NCBI RefSeq assembly: GCF_002811245.1
Contig: NZ_NIVQ01000008.1
Span: 85,446 to 149,445, forward strand
Origin: Vibrio salilacus
GTDB taxonomy: Bacteria > Pseudomonadota > Gammaproteobacteria > Enterobacterales > Vibrionaceae
Reading direction: 5' to 3'
Length of the DNA stretch: 64,000 nt
Positions 57,366 through 64,000 of the stretch are shown piece after piece; the stretch's first letter is position 1; the number at the start of each line of letters is the position of its first letter. The notes beneath the pieces were generated by a model that ran no database searches, was not told the DNA's origin, and saw nothing but the letters and a program-made list of their open reading frames with translations. The position numbers were made by a program, and so were the translations under genes.

Positions 57366-59225
57366 CTAGTAGTATAAATATCCTGTGATTTTGCCACTGA
57401 CCTCTTCATCGAGCCAATGTGTGTAGGAGAACTGGCTGCGAATAGCGAAGTTTCTGTTGATTGCCCAGTGCCAACTTGCTGTTGCGACAGCATTTTGTTT
57501 CGCCGCAGTGTTAAAAAGGCTTAAATATTGGCCTTGAAGGGCTAGTCTATGTGAGTCACCAAGCTGATACAGCACACCTGTTTCTATGCCTGCTCCAGGA
57601 ACGGCATCATAGTCTGTCAGTGCTCCACCGCTGAGTTCTGCGGATAATAAACTGTACGCATGCAGGTCGCGTGGATCACCCCATGCTTTACCAAATCCTC
57701 CTTGCCCAAACCAACGACTTGCCAGTTTATATTGGTCCGGTTTGCGATCATAACCAGTACGAATATTCCATGCCCAACTGTCGAAAACTCGATTTGAAGG
57801 GGCGAGTGCCATAGCATCGAACAAGTAAAGCCTATCCAGTCGACTGCTGCCGTGTTGATCAAAACTGAATTGGGTATCTAAGAAGCTAATCTGCGCGCCT
57901 GGGATAAATCCAGCTTGAGAGTCGAGTAAATCGTGATAGGCAGCGCGCCATTCAAGTGTTGCCTTATTTGAGAACTGATTGTTGTATTGATAGCTAACCC
58001 CCACTCTTGCGGAAGCGTGGCCTTGTTCTGGCGAAATGTCAGGTTTTACGACGGGAGGGAAAGGGGACTCTACCCGAATTTTGCTGCGCTGATACAGAAG
58101 GTCAGTGAGCTGTTTAGCCGTAGGATCACGCTCTAAACCTTGGTCATATAACTCATAGTTGAGCCACTCGTAGGCGAATTCAAAAATAGCGGCACGTTCT
58201 TTGTCGCTGTATTGTTCAGCAGATGGGTATTTACCTTGCTTGGCTAACTTCGCAGCTTCAAACAAGCGAGTATCCATGTTATCCGATTGGTGAAGTAAAC
58301 GGGTACCAAATGCAGCTCGATAGCGAGGTTGGTCGAGTAAACCATGATTTGCCAAGGTTTCAACGGTATCGGATGGGATAGCGTGTAAAGGAAAGTCTGC
58401 AATTAATGATAAATCATCTCTTGCTAATTCCAACAATGCCAGTAGTTGGTAAGAGCAGTTTTCATCAACAAAGTAATAATCAAACTCAGCGCGTTGCATT
58501 TCCCATAAATGGAGCAAGACACGATTGACCTCTTGCTCGGTCAAATTTAGTTTGTACTCCCATATATCTCTTGACTCGATGTCATTATATTCTCGTACTT
58601 TTCGATAGTAAGGCATTACAGTAAAGCGACCAGGGTAACTGCCCATTAATCCTTTTAATGCGAACAGCGCAGCATTGTCGTTAGTTTGTGGCTCTGCGGC
58701 AAAATTAATTGCAAAGGCAACGAGCTCCTTATGCCGAGTTTGGTCTTTTGCATCCACGCGCAGTAAAGTATGACCAAACATAGATGACGGATTGTTCATA
58801 AATGCCGTAGGAAAGACCAACGTCATACCTGCAGGATCGAGGACATCACGCCAGGTTTCTAATTGTGGACAATCGAGTTCGGCGGTTCGCCCTTGCTGCT
58901 GCTCTAGCCAGGTAAATCTTGCCGGATATTGGCACTGCGTTGTCATTGCTAATTCATGGTCTTGGTTATACAAGGCTGAAATGGTCGCCGTCAGTTCTGC
59001 TTTGGGTGAGGTTTTACCATTTGGCGATAAAAAAAAGTGGTCTGTGTCGACACGGCTCTTAGAACCAAATATGGGCGATGGTAAATAATGGCCAAGCTTT
59101 AACCAATAAGGATCCTTGGCAAGTGAATCTATATCGAAATTAGTTTCGGCGTAGGCTGAAGGTATCGTCAACACACTGACTAGGAAAGTACGGTAAAAAG
59201 AGGAAAACGTCATTGGGGCAGGCAT
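57366..59225 (-). CDS. DUF4105 (Lnb-like) domain protein with predicted outer-membrane barrel
   Basis: A 619-residue exported protein with a signal peptide (SSFYRTFLVSVLTIPSAYA). The N-terminal half has the DUF4105/Lnb_N pattern: NNPSSMFGHTLLRVD with a conserved His and VDENCSYQLLALLE with a conserved Cys, the likely His/Cys catalytic pair. In Gram-positives Lnb enzymes move acyl chains on lipoproteins; the role here is unknown. From about residue 400 the chain shows alternating amphipathic strands and ends in aromatic GYLYY, as outer-membrane barrels do. ATG 59225 or ATG 59213 could be the start. No enzymatic claim is made. Confidence 0.75.
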   Translation of the reverse strand: MPAPMTFSSFYRTFLVSVLTIPSAYAETNFDIDSLAKDPYWLKLGHYLPSPIFGSKSRVDTDHFFLSPNGKTSPKAELTATISALYNQDHELAMTTQCQYPARFTWLEQQQGRTAELDCPQLETWRDVLDPAGMTLVFPTAFMNNPSSMFGHTLLRVDAKDQTRHKELVAFAINFAAEPQTNDNAALFALKGLMGSYPGRFTVMPYYRKVREYNDIESRDIWEYKLNLTEQEVNRVLLHLWEMQRAEFDYYFVDENCSYQLLALLELARDDLSLIADFPLHAIPSDTVETLANHGLLDQPRYRAAFGTRLLHQSDNMDTRLFEAAKLAKQGKYPSAEQYSDKERAAIFEFAYEWLNYELYDQGLERDPTAKQLTDLLYQRSKIRVESPFPPVVKPDISPEQGHASARVGVSYQYNNQFSNKATLEWRAAYHDLLDSQAGFIPGAQISFLDTQFSFDQHGSSRLDRLYLFDAMALAPSNRVFDSWAWNIRTGYDRKPDQYKLASRWFGQGGFGKAWGDPRDLHAYSLLSAELSGGALTDYDAVPGAGIETGVLYQLGDSHRLALQGQYLSLFNTAAKQNAVATASWHWAINRNFAIRSQFSYTHWLDEEVSGKITGYLYY

Positions 59226-59272
59226 TCAATCCATAAGAATAGTTAAAGACTCTAAATCTAACGTTATGACTA

Positions 59273-59536
59273 GGGTCTGTTTATCTTTCGCGGTTAACTT
59301 TTGTTCGAGATAGAATCGTTTTAGGCGCGGCAAGAAGTATGTCGCCTAGTTATTCTTAGTCAATACGGCTTAACAAAGTATAAAACAATTCTAGCCGAAC
59401 CCTTCGGGCAGCCTTTGTGGTTCATTTCTACTGCGTTATCGGCTTTTTATGTAGAGTAACCACACGTCAAAGCCGATGTCTTGTATCAATTTCCAACAAC
59501 GTGCCGCAAAAATTAGCTCGAAAGGTCAACAGACCC
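59273..59536 (+). mobile_element. MITE-like repeat element, copy 2
   Basis: A 264-base element in the same orientation as copy 1 and about 90 percent alike by eye. It sits between TA dinucleotides upstream of the DUF4105 gene. Its ends are better paired than in copy 1: GGGTCTGTTTATCTTTCG against GGGTCTGTTGACCTTTCG read from the other end, with two mismatches in 18. The internal AGAATCGTTTTA pair has one change here. It occupies most of the gap between the DUF4105 gene and the DUF3015 terminator; otherwise that gap holds only short flanks. Confidence 0.75.
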
Positions 59537-59576
59537 TAATAAAGCGCTTAACTTTTCAAACGTGATTAGATCAAAC

Positions 59577-59602
59577 AAAAGGTGTTCACATGAACACCTT
59601 TT
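59577..59602. terminator. Terminator of the DUF3015 gene
   Basis: AAAAGGTGTTCA and TGAACACCTTTT are perfectly complementary with a two-base centre, followed by T runs on either strand. It lies about 20 bases past the DUF3015 stop. Confidence 0.88.
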
Positions 59603-59620
59603 TCATTACGTTACAGCGGC

Positions 59621-60106
59621 TTAAATTGCGTAAGCCGTTAATGCAGAGTCGTTTGCGACTAATGTGTTTAGATTAGTGAACACTTCGTTTGAAGTCACAT
59701 TCTCAGACTGAAATACTTCAGCGAAGTTTTGTTGAGCGAGTGTATTGAAAGCAGATTTGTCTGCTTCATTAATTCCCCAAACTTCTGACAGTGTCGCCAG
59801 AGTCTCACCTTCGCCTTTTGCGATGTCACGAGCAAGATTATCCATATTGCCATCGATAAAGAGTGCCAACTTTTGAGATGAAGAGATGGTGCCATTGCCA
59901 TCACAACCAAGCGTGCCAAAAGTGATACCAAAAGTTTGGTTGCCTGATGTTCCGTTGGTTGTTGCGCCTAGAACTTTAAACACTTTGCCTGATTGTCCGT
60001 CAAAGATCATTGTACCGAGTCCACAACCGATATCTGAGTCAGCCATTGCTACCGTTGATAACGGTAGAGTTGTAGCAAGAGCTGCCACTGCGAGGAGCTT
60101 TTTCAT
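59621..60106 (-). CDS. DUF3015 family exported protein
   Basis: A 161-residue protein with a clear signal peptide (KKLLAVAALATTLPLSTVAMA). The mature part begins DSDIGCGLGTMIFDGQSG and has FGITFGTLGCDGNGT, the paired-cysteine pattern of DUF3015. The C-terminal part is helical. AAGGA precedes ATG. It is presumably periplasmic and its function is unknown. Its promoter region is shared with divergent varA and contains a LuxR-type operator. Confidence 0.82.
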   Translation of the reverse strand: MKKLLAVAALATTLPLSTVAMADSDIGCGLGTMIFDGQSGKVFKVLGATTNGTSGNQTFGITFGTLGCDGNGTISSSQKLALFIDGNMDNLARDIAKGEGETLATLSEVWGINEADKSAFNTLAQQNFAEVFQSENVTSNEVFTNLNTLVANDSALTAYAI

Positions 60107-60454
60107 AACCTATCCTTTTTGCATTATATTTCACCAATTAGATGGCGTTTAAGTGCAACATCTTTCATTTACACAGAAATAGGTATAATAGAAATTGATG
60201 ACATTTTCAAGACATCGCTTATGAATAACGTGTCGCGACCTGAAAAGTAAAATCTTTTTCCACCTTAGTCTAAGCTATTGATTAATATATCAATATGGTA
60301 TCAGGCAGCAGTTTTGCTAAGAAGTGCTTGCTAAAGTTTGCGTTTCAGCACATATTCACATGAACTCGATTTTAAATTATAGATATACTAGGCAGCTATG
60401 CTGTAGACCACATTTGTGGGTACAGAGCGAATGAAAAAGTGTGGAGATACAAGT
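60107..60454. other. Divergent regulatory region DUF3015 gene / varA
   Basis: A 348-base A+T-rich region with both promoters. The notable element is the LuxR-type operator at 60276-60296. No coding frame with a ribosome site, RNA gene or repeat is seen. Confidence 0.55.
60276..60296. promoter_or_regulatory. LuxR/HapR/SmcR-type quorum-sensing operator
   Basis: A 21-base near-palindrome: TATTGATTAA, T, then ATATCAATAT. It matches the V. harveyi LuxR consensus (TATTGATAAA-T-TTATCAATAA) at 18 of 21 positions by eye, with both TATTGAT and ATCAATA cores intact. It lies 159 bases before varA and 170 before the DUF3015 gene. Function is inferred from similarity only. Confidence 0.6.
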
Positions 60455-61099
60455 TTGATAAATGTTTTCCTTGTAGATGATCACGAGCTGGTTCGCACAG
60501 GGATACGACGTATTATTGAAGACGTCCGTGGAATGAACGTAGCAGGGGAAGCTGACAGCGGTGAAGAAGCAGTAAAATGGTGTCGTAATCATCACGTAGA
60601 TGTCATTTTAATGGATATGAATATGCCAGGTATTGGTGGCTTAGAGGCGACCAAGAAAATTCTGCGTTTTAATCCAGATGTTAAAATTATCGTGTTAACG
60701 GTTCATACGGAAAACCCATTTCCGACCAAAGTTATGCAAGCTGGTGCCGCAGGCTATTTGACTAAAGGCGCAGGTCCAGATGAAATGGTGAATGCTATTC
60801 GTTTGGTTAATAGTGGACAACGCTATATCTCTCCCGAGATAGCCCAACAGATGGCCTTAAGCCAATTCTCTTCGGCATCGGACAATCCATTTGCTGAACT
60901 GTCCGAGCGTGAACTACAAATTATGTTGATGATTACGAGAGGTCAGAAGGTGACAGACATCTCCGAGCAGCTTAGTCTTAGCCCTAAGACGGTCAACAGT
61001 TATCGTTATCGTTTGTTTAACAAACTCGATATTAGTGGTGATGTAGAACTGACTCATCTTGCAATTCGTCATGGCATGATAGATACCGAAACGCTTTAA
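60455..61099 (+). CDS. varA: Response regulator VarA (UvrY/GacA family)
   Basis: A 214-residue NarL-type response regulator. The receiver domain has phosphoacceptor D54 in [19 protein letters not shown], and the LuxR-type helix-turn-helix is [20 protein letters not shown]. It works with sensor VarS/BarA to activate Csr-sequestering sRNAs, which in vibrios feed into the LuxO quorum circuit and virulence. The start is TTG 60455: GGAG eight to nine bases upstream and the family N-terminus [13 protein letters not shown] support it over ATG 60431. It is followed by uvrC, as in enterobacteria. Confidence 0.95.
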   Translation: MINVFLVDDHELVRTGIRRIIEDVRGMNVAGEADSGEEAVKWCRNHHVDVILMDMNMPGIGGLEATKKILRFNPDVKIIVLTVHTENPFPTKVMQAGAAGYLTKGAGPDEMVNAIRLVNSGQRYISPEIAQQMALSQFSSASDNPFAELSERELQIMLMITRGQKVTDISEQLSLSPKTVNSYRYRLFNKLDISGDVELTHLAIRHGMIDTETL

Positions 61100-61127
61100 A
61101 GATGATCTTGTAATTAAACTTATAACC

Positions 61128-62957
61128 ATGCCTCAATTTGATTCTGTTTCTTTTTTAAGAAGCGTCACTAATCAGCCCGGCGTTTATCGTATGTATAACG
61201 CCGATGCTGTGGTGATCTATGTCGGTAAAGCTAAAGATCTAAAAAAGCGTCTTTCGAGTTACTTTCGCGCCAAAGTTGACGGCGAGAAGACGCGAGCCTT
61301 AGTCAGCAATATTACCAAAATTGATGTCACGGTGACGCACACCGAGACAGAAGCTTTGATCTTAGAGCATAACTACATAAAACAGTACTTACCCAAGTAC
61401 AATGTGCTGTTACGTGATGATAAATCATACCCGTATATCTTTATCAGCGCTCACAAACACCCCAGACTATCGATGCATCGAGGGGCGAAAAGGCGCAAGG
61501 GAGAGTACTTTGGTCCTTACCCTGATTCTGGTGCTGTGCGTGAAACGCTTCACCTTATTCAGAAAATATTTCCAGTAAGGCAGTGTGAAGATACGGTTTA
61601 TAGTAACCGGACCCGTCCTTGTTTGATGTACCAAATTGGCCGTTGTGCAGCCCCCTGTGTTAGTACGATTATTTCCGATTTCGACTATGATGAGTTGGTG
61701 GGTTATGTACGGCTGTTTTTACAAGGTAAAGACAAACAAGTGCTGGCTTCGCTGGTCGAAAAGATGGAGCAGGCAAGTCAACACCTGCACTTTGAACAAG
61801 CAGCCAAATTTCGCGATCAAATTCACGCGATTCGCCGTATTCAAGAGCAACAGTTTGTCTCGGAAGACTCGATGGACGATATGGATGTACTCGGTTTTGC
61901 TCAGGAGAACGGTATTGCGTGTATTCATATTCTGATGATACGGCAGGGCAAAGTGCTGGGGAGTCGTAGTCATTTTCCTAAAATTCCGAGTAATACTACA
62001 TCGCAAGAAGTGTTTTATAGCTTCCTTAGTCAGTATTATTTGAGCCATAACGAAGCGCGCACGATTCCGACTCGGATTATTTTAAACCAAGAATTGACCG
62101 ATGAAACGCAGCCTATAGCTGATGCGTTGTCTGAGATCGCAGGGCGCCGAGTCACATTTCAGGTCAATCCAACGGCGACTCGTGGGCGATATCTTAAGTT
62201 GGCCAATACCAATGCACTGACCGCCATCACGACCAAGATTAATCACAAGATGACCATTTCTCAGCGTTTTAAAGAGCTTCGACAACTGTTGGGTTTAGAA
62301 AGTATTCTACGTATGGAGTGTTTTGATATCTCACACACCATGGGCGAGAGCACGATTGCGTCATGTGTAGTGTTTAATCAAGAAGGCCCGGTTAAACAAG
62401 AATATCGTCGCTACAATATCTCAGGTATTACCGGAGGGGATGACTACGCCGCAATGGGGCAGGTGCTTGAGCGACGTTATTCAAAACAGTTAGATGTTGA
62501 AAAAATCCCAGACATCGTTTTCATTGATGGTGGTAAAGGGCAGCTTAATCGCGCCCATGAGATTATCGCGCGTTACTGGAATGACTGGCCAAAACGCCCA
62601 GTCTTGATTGGTATCGCTAAAGGCGTGACACGTAAGCCAGGCTTGGAAACATTGATTACCCTACAAGGGGATGAGTTCAACTTACCCAGTGACGCGCCAG
62701 CCCTGCATCTTATGCAGCATATTCGTGATGAAAGCCACAATCACGCGATTGCAGGTCACAGAGCCAAGCGCGGGAAAACCCGTAGAACCAGTGCACTAGA
62801 AGGTATTGAAGGTGTTGGGCCAAAACGTCGTCAAACACTGCTTAAATATATGGGCGGTCTACAAGAGCTCAAGCGGGCGAGTGTTGAAGAAATCGCCAAA
62901 GTACCTGGAATCAGTCAATCTTTGGCAGAAAACATCTATCAAGCATTGAAACAATAG
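61128..62957 (+). CDS. uvrC: Excinuclease ABC subunit C
   Basis: Nucleotide-excision-repair nuclease making both incisions with UvrAB, 609 residues. The N-terminal GIY-YIG domain reads [20 protein letters not shown]. Next come a Cys-containing region ([13 protein letters not shown]), a UVR helix ([20 protein letters not shown]) and the RNase H-like 5' nuclease domain ([29 protein letters not shown]). Tandem helix-hairpin-helix motifs close the chain ([26 protein letters not shown]). It starts 28 bases after varA with no strong ribosome site. Confidence 0.97.
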   Translation: MPQFDSVSFLRSVTNQPGVYRMYNADAVVIYVGKAKDLKKRLSSYFRAKVDGEKTRALVSNITKIDVTVTHTETEALILEHNYIKQYLPKYNVLLRDDKSYPYIFISAHKHPRLSMHRGAKRRKGEYFGPYPDSGAVRETLHLIQKIFPVRQCEDTVYSNRTRPCLMYQIGRCAAPCVSTIISDFDYDELVGYVRLFLQGKDKQVLASLVEKMEQASQHLHFEQAAKFRDQIHAIRRIQEQQFVSEDSMDDMDVLGFAQENGIACIHILMIRQGKVLGSRSHFPKIPSNTTSQEVFYSFLSQYYLSHNEARTIPTRIILNQELTDETQPIADALSEIAGRRVTFQVNPTATRGRYLKLANTNALTAITTKINHKMTISQRFKELRQLLGLESILRMECFDISHTMGESTIASCVVFNQEGPVKQEYRRYNISGITGGDDYAAMGQVLERRYSKQLDVEKIPDIVFIDGGKGQLNRAHEIIARYWNDWPKRPVLIGIAKGVTRKPGLETLITLQGDEFNLPSDAPALHLMQHIRDESHNHAIAGHRAKRGKTRRTSALEGIEGVGPKRRQTLLKYMGGLQELKRASVEEIAKVPGISQSLAENIYQALKQ

Positions 62958-63033
62958 TAAAAATCCCGCACCATAAGACGCTGCTTGGAAGCAGTCAACC
63001 GAGCCATACGCAAACAAAAGAGCCTTAAAAAAT

Positions 63034-63591
63034 ATGCGTTTAAACATCCCCAACATATTATCTTTGTTGCGACTATTCTTGATACCAGTTTTTGTCGTTG
63101 TGTTTTATCTACCTTACAGCTGGTCTCCTTTCGCCGCCGCGATGGTGTTTTGGGTCGCGGGTTTTACCGATTGGCTAGATGGCATGTTGGCGAGGAAGTT
63201 GGGGCAAACTTCTCGCTTTGGTGCGTTTATTGACCCAGTCGCTGATAAAGTGTTAGTAGCCACGGCACTGATTTTGATTACTGAGCATTTCCATTCTATC
63301 TGGATAACGATCCCCGCCGTGACCATGATAGCGCGAGAAATTATTATCTCTGCACTGCGTGAGTGGATGGCTGAGATTGGCAAACGCGCGAGTGTGGCTG
63401 TTTCATGGGTTGGTAAAGTCAAGACCGTTAGTCAGATGTTTGCACTGTGGGTACTCATTTGGCGTTACGATGACTGGATGATTTGGTTAGGCTACGTGGC
63501 ATTGTATGCCGCGACCGTATTAACCTACTGGTCGATGGCGCAATATTTGTTAGCGGCCAAAGACGATTTGCTCGATAAACAGCATCATTAA
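63034..63591 (+). CDS. pgsA: CDP-diacylglycerol-glycerol-3-phosphate 3-phosphatidyltransferase PgsA
   Basis: Makes phosphatidylglycerol phosphate from CDP-diacylglycerol and glycerol-3-phosphate at the inner membrane, feeding phosphatidylglycerol and cardiolipin synthesis. It is 185 residues long with about five spans. The CDP-alcohol phosphotransferase signature is [13 protein letters not shown] then [10 protein letters not shown]. It lies 76 bases after uvrC with AAGAG upstream of ATG. The order varA-uvrC-pgsA is conserved in gammaproteobacteria. Confidence 0.95.
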   Translation: MRLNIPNILSLLRLFLIPVFVVVFYLPYSWSPFAAAMVFWVAGFTDWLDGMLARKLGQTSRFGAFIDPVADKVLVATALILITEHFHSIWITIPAVTMIAREIIISALREWMAEIGKRASVAVSWVGKVKTVSQMFALWVLIWRYDDWMIWLGYVALYAATVLTYWSMAQYLLAAKDDLLDKQHH

Positions 63592-63593
63592 TG

Positions 63594-63620
63594 AAAAAGC
63601 CCATCACCGATGGGCTTTTT
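63594..63620 (+). terminator. Terminator of the varA-uvrC-pgsA operon
   Basis: AAAAAGCCCATC and GATGGGCTTTTT form a twelve-base stem with a three-base loop and T run, directly after the pgsA stop. Confidence 0.92.
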
Positions 63621-63939
63621 CATATTCAACGTCGATTCAGTTAAGCTCACAAAATGAAGATTAATCTTTGCGATATGAGTGATAGGCGCATAATCCTAGT
63701 TTGAAAGGTCGATGTTACCTCGATATGGAACGATCTGTTGCCTAGGTTTGTGGGGTAATTCAGTGTTACTAGCATCATTGAGTGATGAGAAATAACGATT
63801 TTTGTTCGTTTTGGCTGTAAATTAGACAAACGATTTAAAAAATTAAAAATAGTGTTGACGAACAAGTTCGAATCCGTAGAATGCATCCCGTACCCAAGAG
63901 GAACGCAGAGAAATCAGCGAGAGCCTTAAAGGGTATTGA
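63621..63939 (+). other. Intergenic region pgsA / tRNA-Cys
   Basis: A 319-base region without a coding frame that has a ribosome site. Apart from the tRNA promoter near its end I see no repeat or RNA gene in it. In E. coli a glycine tRNA precedes the cysteine tRNA at this locus; none is seen here. Confidence 0.5.
63855..63882 (+). promoter_or_regulatory. Stable-RNA promoter of the tRNA-Cys transcript
   Basis: TTGACG, a 16-base spacer and TAGAAT, followed by a GC-rich discriminator (GCATCCCG), the pattern of stringently controlled tRNA and rRNA promoters. It lies about 58 bases before the tRNA. Confidence 0.75.
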
Positions 63940-64000
63940 GGCGCCTTGGCAGAGTGGCTATGCAGCGGATTGCAAATCCGTGGACCTCGGTTCGACTCCG
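63940..64000 (+). tRNA. tRNA-Cys (GCA), 3' end cut by window edge
   Basis: The sequence opens GGCGCCTTGGCAGAGTGGCT, with a D-arm of the usual form. The anticodon stem-loop CGGATTGCAAATCCG has anticodon GCA at 63972-63974, followed by the T-arm GGTTCGACTCC. The last fifteen or so bases, including the acceptor 3' strand, lie beyond the window. The position after pgsA matches the cysteine tRNA of the E. coli glyW-cysT-leuZ locus. Confidence 0.93.

Noticed and set aside
63621..63939. Glycine tRNA ahead of the cysteine tRNA, as in E. coli
   Set aside because: No GCC or other glycine anticodon stem-loop or T-arm is found in this stretch.

Overview
The window is a stretch of gammaproteobacterial chromosome, almost certainly from a Vibrio (Vibrionaceae). 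The grounds are an ectABC plus ectoine-type aspartokinase operon, a luxM-luxN quorum-sensing pair, an AspS-type secretion pilotin, a varA-uvrC-pgsA-tRNA block, and a sapABCDF/pspF/pspABC arrangement. Gene density is high, most genes lie in operons with overlapping or abutting ends, and most operons end in clear Rho-independent terminators. No CRISPR array, integron, prophage or complete insertion sequence is visible. The species cannot be fixed from this sequence alone.

Layout. 1-1.6 kb: the 3' part of an NhaC-type Na+/H+ antiporter. 1.7-9.1 kb: the complete histidine operon hisGDCBHAF(IE), preceded by a leader peptide with five consecutive His codons and an attenuator. 9.2-14.1 kb: a membrane TPR protein divergent from ectABC-ask, with a perfect-core CRP site between them. 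14.1-17.7 kb: a 10-TM heavy-metal exporter-like protein with two Fur-type boxes, the Mn-dependent pyrophosphatase PpaC, and two DUF proteins. 17.7-25.6 kb: sapABCDF (with a coupled DUF2927 gene), then pspF and pspABC with a sigma-54 promoter. 25.8-31.0 kb: an RND efflux system with two lipoprotein adaptors. 31.0-37.9 kb: an orphan C-terminal fragment of DNA glycosylase Tag, a lipase with its foldase, metC, clsA and an NSS-family Na+ symporter. 38-44.5 kb: a pseudouridine synthase, an rRNA-type methyltransferase, a ynjBCD transporter with ynjF, and an HslJ-like lipoprotein. 44.6-48.2 kb: two DUF1289 genes, small genes, aspS, yciI, yciA and yciB. 48.4-52.1 kb: luxN and luxM. 52.7-64 kb: ihfA, yciU, efpL/yeiP, a nucleotidyltransferase, polB, a DUF4105 outer-membrane-like protein, a DUF3015 protein, varA, uvrC, pgsA and the start of a tRNA-Cys.

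How the genes work together. Several blocks concern salt, envelope and signalling: ectoine synthesis and an Na+/H+ antiporter, envelope stress (Psp), peptide/polyamine transport (Sap), efflux, cardiolipin and phosphatidylglycerol synthesis, and a lipase that would need the type II secretion system whose pilotin (AspS) is also encoded here. Quorum sensing appears twice: the AHL synthase/receptor pair LuxM/LuxN, and VarA. VarA acts through Csr sRNAs on the same circuit in vibrios, and its upstream region carries a near-consensus LuxR/HapR/SmcR operator.

The most unusual items are: that LuxR-type operator; the Fur boxes in front of a metal exporter-like gene next to an Mn enzyme; the CRP site in front of the ectoine operon; two TA-flanked ~264-bp MITE-like elements with 19-bp terminal inverted repeats; the stand-alone Tag C-terminal fragment; and a Lnb-like cysteine domain joined to a predicted outer-membrane barrel. 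I found no clearly new multi-gene defence or metabolic system.
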